IMG/VR virus record: IMGVR_UViG_3300018080_008439
Location: 1-33,716 of that record
Source: a virus
Strand: one strand, 5' to 3'
DNA length: 33,716 bases
The first letter of the stretch is position 1; each line of letters starts with the position of its first letter. The notes beneath the pieces were generated by a model that worked only from the letters and a program-made list of their open reading frames with translations, was not told where the DNA came from and ran no database searches. Below are positions 28,655-33,716 of the stretch, in pieces. A program made the position numbers and the translations under genes.

Positions 28655-31600
28655 ATGGCAATTCTTAACCCTCCAACTGGTTTATCTGTATCTGCGATTG
28701 TCGGCGGCTCCATGCAGCTTCTTTGGACCAACAATGATTCCTATTACAGTATCGAGATCTGGAGAGCCAAAGATTACAATTCAGGGTATTCTAAGATAGA
28801 TACAATCGGGGGAGGAAATGAGTCTTATATTGACTCTGGCCTTATAGATGGAACTAGATACTATTATTTTGTAAGAGCCTACATTAAAGGGGATTACGGG
28901 GATTCTAATTATGACTATGATACAACTGATCTCCCGGCTCCCAGCAATCTTAATGCCACTGTCCAGAATCCCAACAAAATAAAACTGACGTGGAACAATA
29001 ACAGTTCGGTTTACAGCTATATAAAGATTGAAAGAAAACAGACTTGTCCGGGAACCGGGAGCTGGAGCCAGATTAATAAAATATCGGGTGGCAGTACTGT
29101 ATATTATGATAATTCTGTAATAGATGGGAGAACCTATCAATACCGGGTAAGGGCTGAAAAGGATCCTCATGATGTTCATTCTAATTATTCGAATACAGAT
29201 TCAGGTACAACAGGGCTCAAGGCTCCCACCAATCTATCAGGCACGTCTGGGGGAGAGGGAACTTATGTAGATTTAGAGTGGTATGACAATTCACAGACAG
29301 AAAATGGTTATGAAATATATCGAAATGGAAGTAAGGTCCATACTACAGGAGCTAATGCCACATCATGGAGAGATACTGGAGTAAATCCTAAAACAACTTA
29401 TCATTATAAAGTCAGGGCTATTGGTCCATGTAATAACAGCGGTTATACTGATGAAATTGAAGTTTATACTGGAGCTCCTCCAAATGCCCCATCCAATCTC
29501 ACTGCAGAGGTGATTTCAAGCTCTCAAATCAATTTAGCCTGGCAGGACAATTCAGGAGATGAAACTGGTTTTAAAATTGAAGAAAAAGTTGGAGATGGCT
29601 CTTTCAGCCAAATCGATACGGTTGGAAAGAATGTAACATCATATCAAAGAACCGGACTTTCTCCTGGGACTCAATATACCTATCGGGTAAGAGCTTATAA
29701 CGCTTCCGGGAATTCAGGTTATTCGAATGAAGCCGGAGGGACAACACACAGCAATATAGAACCCCCAACAAATTTAGAAGCTACTCCGGTATCTGATACA
29801 GAGATAGAAATAACTTTTAAAGACAATTCTCTTGAAGAAGACAGCCATCATATTGAAAGAAAATTAACTGGAGGGAGTTATTCAGAGGTCAAAGTTTTGG
29901 AGCCTAATCGAACTTATTGGAAGGACAGCCTGAATCAAATTCTCAATGGCAGTTTTGAAAATTGGTCAAGTGGAGATAATTCTGATCCTGATTCTTGGAC
30001 TTCATGGTCAAGCGGTATGACTCATTCTATAGCGAAAGAATTCGATTATGTAAAATTGGGGAATTTTTCAGCTAAATTAACTAGAAATGGAGCTAATTGT
30101 GTTTTGAACCAAGATATTCATGAGGATGAAGGCATTTCATATTGGCAGGAAAAGACTGTTATGTTTCAATGCTGGGTTAAATGCAATACTGCATCTTCTG
30201 CAAGAATCTTGATTAATGATGGAGTTTTAAGCGTCTCTTCTGATTATCATAGCGGAAATAATAGCTGGGAACTCTTAACAGTTTCTAAAACTATTGATGC
30301 CAATGCAACTATGGTCAGAGTTGTTTGTCAAATAGTGAATAATGATGTATCTGCGTATTTTGATGGTGCATTATCTGTAGGTTCTGGAGATACATATTAT
30401 TATAGAGTCCGAGCAAAACAAGGAGCTAATTACTCAAATTACTCTAATGAAGCATCCGCGACAATTATCCAGGAACCCTCTGCTCCAACTAGCCTTCAGG
30501 CAACAGCAGAATCAGACGAAAAAATCAGGTTAAACTGGACAGGTGTGGATAAAGAAACTGGTTATAAGATAGAACAATCCAATGATCAAGGTTCAGACTG
30601 GTCAGAGATCGCAGTCATAGGAGCGGACATAGAAAATTTCCTTGTCACAGGGTTAAATCCAAACACAAGATATGATTTTAGGATTTGGGCTTATAATGCA
30701 GCTGGGAACTCTGGCTACAGCAATGAAGCTCATGCCACTACTAATGAGATTTACACAAGAACAGAATTTGAAAAGTTTATGCGGAACCCCAATGCTAAAC
30801 CTGTTTTTCTGGCTGAAATCAATCCCAAAATGCAGCTCACAGGATTAAGCCTGGTTAGCGGAAAGACCTATACCTATGAATATGAGATTACAGACAGGGG
30901 TATTGATATTGAGGCAGTCTATGAGAACGGAGTGGCTTATTCAGAAGTATCCTCTATCATATCAGTAGAAAATTCTGCCTCAACTTTCTATTGCGATTAT
31001 TATAACCGCAAGTTGTATATCCATACTTCGGATGGAACAGAACCGGATAATTTTTATCTAGAAGCCTCTTTCTTGCTCTATTTTTCGAGTTATCAGACGA
31101 AAACAGGAACTATTATTTATAATGGAAATTATTATTTTCCCTACCTTGATTTAGAAAATATCCCTGACATTTCTTCAGAAATCAAACGACTCTATGAAGG
31201 AAATATCAGTTTGTCATCCGGAAATTTGGTGGTAAGAAACGCCAGGCAGGGGGATGGAACTTTCTTTTTTGACAGAAAATTTGAAAAGTATATCTGGAGG
31301 AATCGGAAAGTTCGGCTGAAAGCCGGGAAGAAGGATTTCAATTATACGAATTTTCAAACAATTTACACAGGGTTAATTGAAGATGTTGTCTGTGAAGACA
31401 GGCAGATATCTTTTTCCTTGGTTGATATAAGAGAAGGGATCTGGAGGAATTTGCCGATTAATAAACTCTGGCAGAGCAATTATCCTGATTTACCGGATGA
31501 AGAACAAGGGGTGCCGATTCCAGTATTATTTGGCAGCATTCAAAATGCTCCTATGGTCTGCATAGATTCTGCCAATAAAAAATATAAATTTCATGATGGC

Positions 31601-32464
31601 AGGGTAAAAAGCGTTACAGAAGTAAGGGATAAAGATGGTAATGCTTTGACTGAAAATACAGATTATTATGTAGATCTGCAAAATGCAGTCATAACTTTCG
31701 ACCGGGATAATTATGCTATTGGGGATGATGATTTCTTTATTATTGACTTTGAAGGAATTCCGGATTCAGCAAATAATCTTATTCAGAATGGAGCTGAAGT
31801 ATTCAAATATATTTATAACACCTACCTAGAATTGGAAAATTCAGAACTGGATTTAGATTCTATTTATCAAACTAAATACGAAAAGGAAAAAAACCTCAAT
31901 ATATTCATGTATCTTCAGAAAAGCTCCAACACATATATCCGGGAAATAGAACACTCTCTTGAAGCATACTCTTTCCAAGATGAGGAAGGAAGGATCGGGC
32001 TCCGGACTTTTGGATCTACAGCTCCTTCAGATGCCAAATATATTGCGAATCATCAAATCTTTGATTACTCACAGGAAAAAAAGAAAAAAGATATCTTGTA
32101 TAAAGTCAATATATTCTATAACGAAAATCCCCAAAATCAATCCTGGGAGGTTAAATCTTTTTTCTCTAATCCCGTTAAATGGGGATTCCATATTTATGAA
32201 GATATTGATATCTATACCAGGCTTACTACTGAATCAGAAGTCGATACTCTTGGTGGAAATATTCTAGGTTTATTAAACAAGCCTACGATTAATTTTGCTG
32301 TCCATAATGTTCTGTATGGATGCAGTGCTGGGGATATAGTGCGATTAACCCGGAATCGATATTACAACAGCGATGGGTCAGCTTCAGAAAAACCTATAAG
32401 GATCCTTCAGATTGATAAAAGCTATTCATCTGGAAAAACAACTATTATGGCAGAGGAAGTCTAA
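28655..32464 (+). CDS. Giant tail-tip protein with six FN3 domains, a nested carbohydrate-binding-like module and hub region
   Basis: The 1269-residue product has six fibronectin type III-like units: about 5-92, 93-187, 188-273, 275-365, 368-605 and 606-697, each with 'PT/SNL.A', 'L.W.D/N' and 'Y.YRVRA' signatures. Unit five is split: after 'YWKDSLN' (421-427) a ~145-residue insert runs from 'QILNGSFENWSSGDNSDPDS' to 'NNDVSAYFDGALSV', then the final strands 'TYYYRVRAKQGANYSNYSNE' resume. The insert resembles a family 4/9-type carbohydrate-binding module. Residues about 700-1269 form a hub-like part ('AKPVFLAEINPKMQLTG', 'GCSAGDIVRLTRNRYYNSDG'). Placed after the distal tail gene, it probably binds the host surface and opens the tail. 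Confidence 0.8.
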   Translation: MAILNPPTGLSVSAIVGGSMQLLWTNNDSYYSIEIWRAKDYNSGYSKIDTIGGGNESYIDSGLIDGTRYYYFVRAYIKGDYGDSNYDYDTTDLPAPSNLNATVQNPNKIKLTWNNNSSVYSYIKIERKQTCPGTGSWSQINKISGGSTVYYDNSVIDGRTYQYRVRAEKDPHDVHSNYSNTDSGTTGLKAPTNLSGTSGGEGTYVDLEWYDNSQTENGYEIYRNGSKVHTTGANATSWRDTGVNPKTTYHYKVRAIGPCNNSGYTDEIEVYTGAPPNAPSNLTAEVISSSQINLAWQDNSGDETGFKIEEKVGDGSFSQIDTVGKNVTSYQRTGLSPGTQYTYRVRAYNASGNSGYSNEAGGTTHSNIEPPTNLEATPVSDTEIEITFKDNSLEEDSHHIERKLTGGSYSEVKVLEPNRTYWKDSLNQILNGSFENWSSGDNSDPDSWTSWSSGMTHSIAKEFDYVKLGNFSAKLTRNGANCVLNQDIHEDEGISYWQEKTVMFQCWVKCNTASSARILINDGVLSVSSDYHSGNNSWELLTVSKTIDANATMVRVVCQIVNNDVSAYFDGALSVGSGDTYYYRVRAKQGANYSNYSNEASATIIQEPSAPTSLQATAESDEKIRLNWTGVDKETGYKIEQSNDQGSDWSEIAVIGADIENFLVTGLNPNTRYDFRIWAYNAAGNSGYSNEAHATTNEIYTRTEFEKFMRNPNAKPVFLAEINPKMQLTGLSLVSGKTYTYEYEITDRGIDIEAVYENGVAYSEVSSIISVENSASTFYCDYYNRKLYIHTSDGTEPDNFYLEASFLLYFSSYQTKTGTIIYNGNYYFPYLDLENIPDISSEIKRLYEGNISLSSGNLVVRNARQGDGTFFFDRKFEKYIWRNRKVRLKAGKKDFNYTNFQTIYTGLIEDVVCEDRQISFSLVDIREGIWRNLPINKLWQSNYPDLPDEEQGVPIPVLFGSIQNAPMVCIDSANKKYKFHDGRVKSVTEVRDKDGNALTENTDYYVDLQNAVITFDRDNYAIGDDDFFIIDFEGIPDSANNLIQNGAEVFKYIYNTYLELENSELDLDSIYQTKYEKEKNLNIFMYLQKSSNTYIREIEHSLEAYSFQDEEGRIGLRTFGSTAPSDAKYIANHQIFDYSQEKKKKDILYKVNIFYNENPQNQSWEVKSFFSNPVKWGFHIYEDIDIYTRLTTESEVDTLGGNILGLLNKPTINFAVHNVLYGCSAGDIVRLTRNRYYNSDGSASEKPIRILQIDKSYSSGKTTIMAEEV

Positions 32465-33154
32465 ATGGGCAAAGAATTGGAATTTGTTACAAAAGCGGAA
32501 TTAAAAGCTGTTATTAGAATGCTTAGACATGAGATGTCTGGTAAATTTACTACGGGGGGCGGCACAGGCTCTGAGGCTATTGCTTTTGACGCAGCAAGCT
32601 GCACAAATGGCAATACAAACACCTTACAATGGAATCACACTTGTTCTGGTAATCATAGAATTCTAGTTGTTTTTGCTGGGTGCAATCCTGGTCAAGCTAC
32701 AATCAGTTCAGTTACTTATGGGGGACAAAATTTAACATATCTATGCCGGGGAGACGGAACATATCGAAGGCTTGAACTTTGGTATTTATTAGATCCTCCA
32801 ACTGGCGAGAATTCTATCACTATCAATTATTCTGCCTCTACTTATGTTGTAGGGGGAGCCATATCCTTTACAGGAGTTAGCGGTATTGACAATTGCAATG
32901 GAAATTATGAATCCAGTGTAACATCTCATTCACTTTCAATTACTGGAGTATCCGGTGATTATTGGGCTGTGGCTGCTGCAATGACTTGGGCTTATGACAT
33001 TACAGGTGGTACAGGACAAACTACAAGGTTCAATCTAACGGGCTCTCAGTATAGAACAAATGGGGCTACAGACCAAGATGGTTCTTTTTCATGGACAATC
33101 GGCACTGCTCAAACTTGGGGGTCAGTGGGTGCAAGATTAATTCCATTATCATGA
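32465..33154 (+). CDS. Tail fibre / receptor-binding-like protein
   Basis: The 229-residue product has a short helical N-terminus (ELKAVIRMLRHEMSGKF), a Gly-rich linker (TTGGGTGSEA) and a beta-sandwich: 'TNTLQWNHTCSGNHRILVVF', 'ISSVTYGGQNLTYLCRG', 'RRLELWYLLDPPTGENSITI', 'GGAISFTGVSGI'. This pattern is common at the ends of phage tail fibres and in bacterial surface proteins. It directly follows the tail-tip gene (AGAGGAAG site), so it probably forms a short fibre or its tip. The receptor is unknown. Confidence 0.75.
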   Translation: MGKELEFVTKAELKAVIRMLRHEMSGKFTTGGGTGSEAIAFDAASCTNGNTNTLQWNHTCSGNHRILVVFAGCNPGQATISSVTYGGQNLTYLCRGDGTYRRLELWYLLDPPTGENSITINYSASTYVVGGAISFTGVSGIDNCNGNYESSVTSHSLSITGVSGDYWAVAAAMTWAYDITGGTGQTTRFNLTGSQYRTNGATDQDGSFSWTIGTAQTWGSVGARLIPLS

Positions 33155-33161
33155 AGATAAA

Positions 33162-33716
33162 ATGAAAAAATATAATTTCAAAACCGGAGACATTATTGTT
33201 CTTTGGAGTGATCAATGGCTGTCGAAGTTGATAGCATTTTGCATCACTTCAGTATTCGGAGTGACAGATCCTCCCACTCACGTTGAAATCGCAGTAGATC
33301 ACAAGATAGACATTTCTGCCACAAAGTGGAAAGTCAAACTTGTAGAAAGAGAAAAAGTATTAAAAGAAGCGAATAAATTCATAGTGATAAGACACAAGAA
33401 GATGGACCAAAACAAGCGTAAAGCTTTGATTGAGATCTTACCTAATTATATAGGGAAAAAATATGATGTTTTTCTTTATATACTATGGATATTAAGGCTC
33501 GCGTTTGTTCTTAATCCTGTTATATTCTGGGTGTTATATCCATTCAGATCATGGATGAAACATAGAGAGAATCATTCTTATACCTGCTCAGAGCTCGTAA
33601 GCGCTGTTCTTAACGATATTGGAATAAAGACCGGAATGCAGCAGCACCGTAACGCATCACCTCATCATTTCAAGATGCTGGCCGAAGCTTCATCTGATTG
33701 GAAGGTTATTAAATGA
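33162..33716 (+). CDS. YiiX-like circularly permuted NlpC/P60 protein
   Basis: The 184-residue product is a permuted papain-like fold: 'TGDIIVLW' and 'DPPTHVEIAVD' (His40) come first, the catalytic cysteine (Cys142 in 'SYTCSELVSAVL') near the end, with an intervening hydrophobic segment (about 103-128, VFLYILWILRLAFVLNPVIF). This order is typical of the YiiX/YebB-LRAT-like group. It could cut peptidoglycan peptides or act on lipids. The location after the fibre gene suggests a tail-associated or second lytic function, but no anchor is proven. The frame ends exactly at the window edge (TGA), and the ribosome site is weak (ATGAAGAT). Confidence 0.75.
   Translation: MKKYNFKTGDIIVLWSDQWLSKLIAFCITSVFGVTDPPTHVEIAVDHKIDISATKWKVKLVEREKVLKEANKFIVIRHKKMDQNKRKALIEILPNYIGKKYDVFLYILWILRLAFVLNPVIFWVLYPFRSWMKHRENHSYTCSELVSAVLNDIGIKTGMQQHRNASPHHFKMLAEASSDWKVIK

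Noticed and set aside
1-33716. Circular, complete phage genome
   Set aside because: Joining the ends would extend the left gene by only about eight residues to a stop, which neither proves nor excludes a circle; no terminal repeat was seen and no integrase is present.

Overview
The window is most of the genome of a temperate, long-tailed (siphovirus-type) phage or prophage. The evidence is a Cro/CI-type immunity switch, a Cas4-like nuclease and RusA-like resolvase early region, a lysis cassette, and a complete HK97-type head and non-contractile tail module ending in tail-tip and fibre genes. The sequence is AT-rich, with dense ATGA/TAATG overlaps and good GGAGG ribosome sites. The host cannot be named. 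A lipoprotein and a membrane-anchored coiled-coil protein in the lysis cassette suggest a diderm host. No integrase, tRNA or CRISPR array was seen; an integrase may lie outside the window. Both edges are cut: the leftmost gene runs off the start, while the last gene ends exactly at the end.

Layout. (1) 1-4223, minus strand: the CI-like S24-family repressor followed by an accessory train of small membrane proteins, a fused DNA methyltransferase/Mrr-like nuclease, an FxLYD-type exported protein and a truncated membrane protein. This looks like lysogenic-conversion cargo read from the repressor side. (2) 4224-4334: divergent control region with palindromic operators and a near-consensus rightward promoter. 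(3) 4335-7854: Cro-like, excisionase-like and CII-like regulators, then a recombination module (candidate annealing protein, Cas4-like nuclease, coiled-coil partner), closed by a terminator. (4) 7949-11194: replication initiator with three in-frame 15-bp repeats (candidate origin), many tiny genes, a DUF5131 radical-SAM-like protein and a RusA-like resolvase. (5) 11194-13540: membrane proteins including a superinfection-immunity family member, then AT-rich genes of unknown function. (6) 13668-14803: NlpC/P60 endolysin and a candidate spanin pair. (7) 14975-21546: TerS, TerL, portal-MuF fusion, S78 protease, HK97 capsid and a putative decoration protein. (8) 21559-27557: connector, tail completion, tube, tail assembly chaperones with a textbook -1 frameshift signal, and tape measure. 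(9) 27557-33716: distal tail protein, a 1269-residue FN3/CBM tail-tip protein, a fibre and a permuted NlpC/P60 (YiiX-like) protein.

Working logic: the repressor would bind the repeated ATTATTCC half-sites, silencing the rightward early promoter while the leftward cargo stays on. On induction, Cro/CII-type regulators, recombination and replication genes fire, followed by lysis and structural genes, all rightward. The most notable items are the complete frameshift signal in the tail chaperone genes, the methyltransferase-nuclease fusion next to the repressor, the candidate origin repeats, the out-of-frame lipoprotein gene, the portal-MuF fusion, the terminase with a non-canonical Walker A, and the carbohydrate-binding module apparently inserted inside an FN3 domain.
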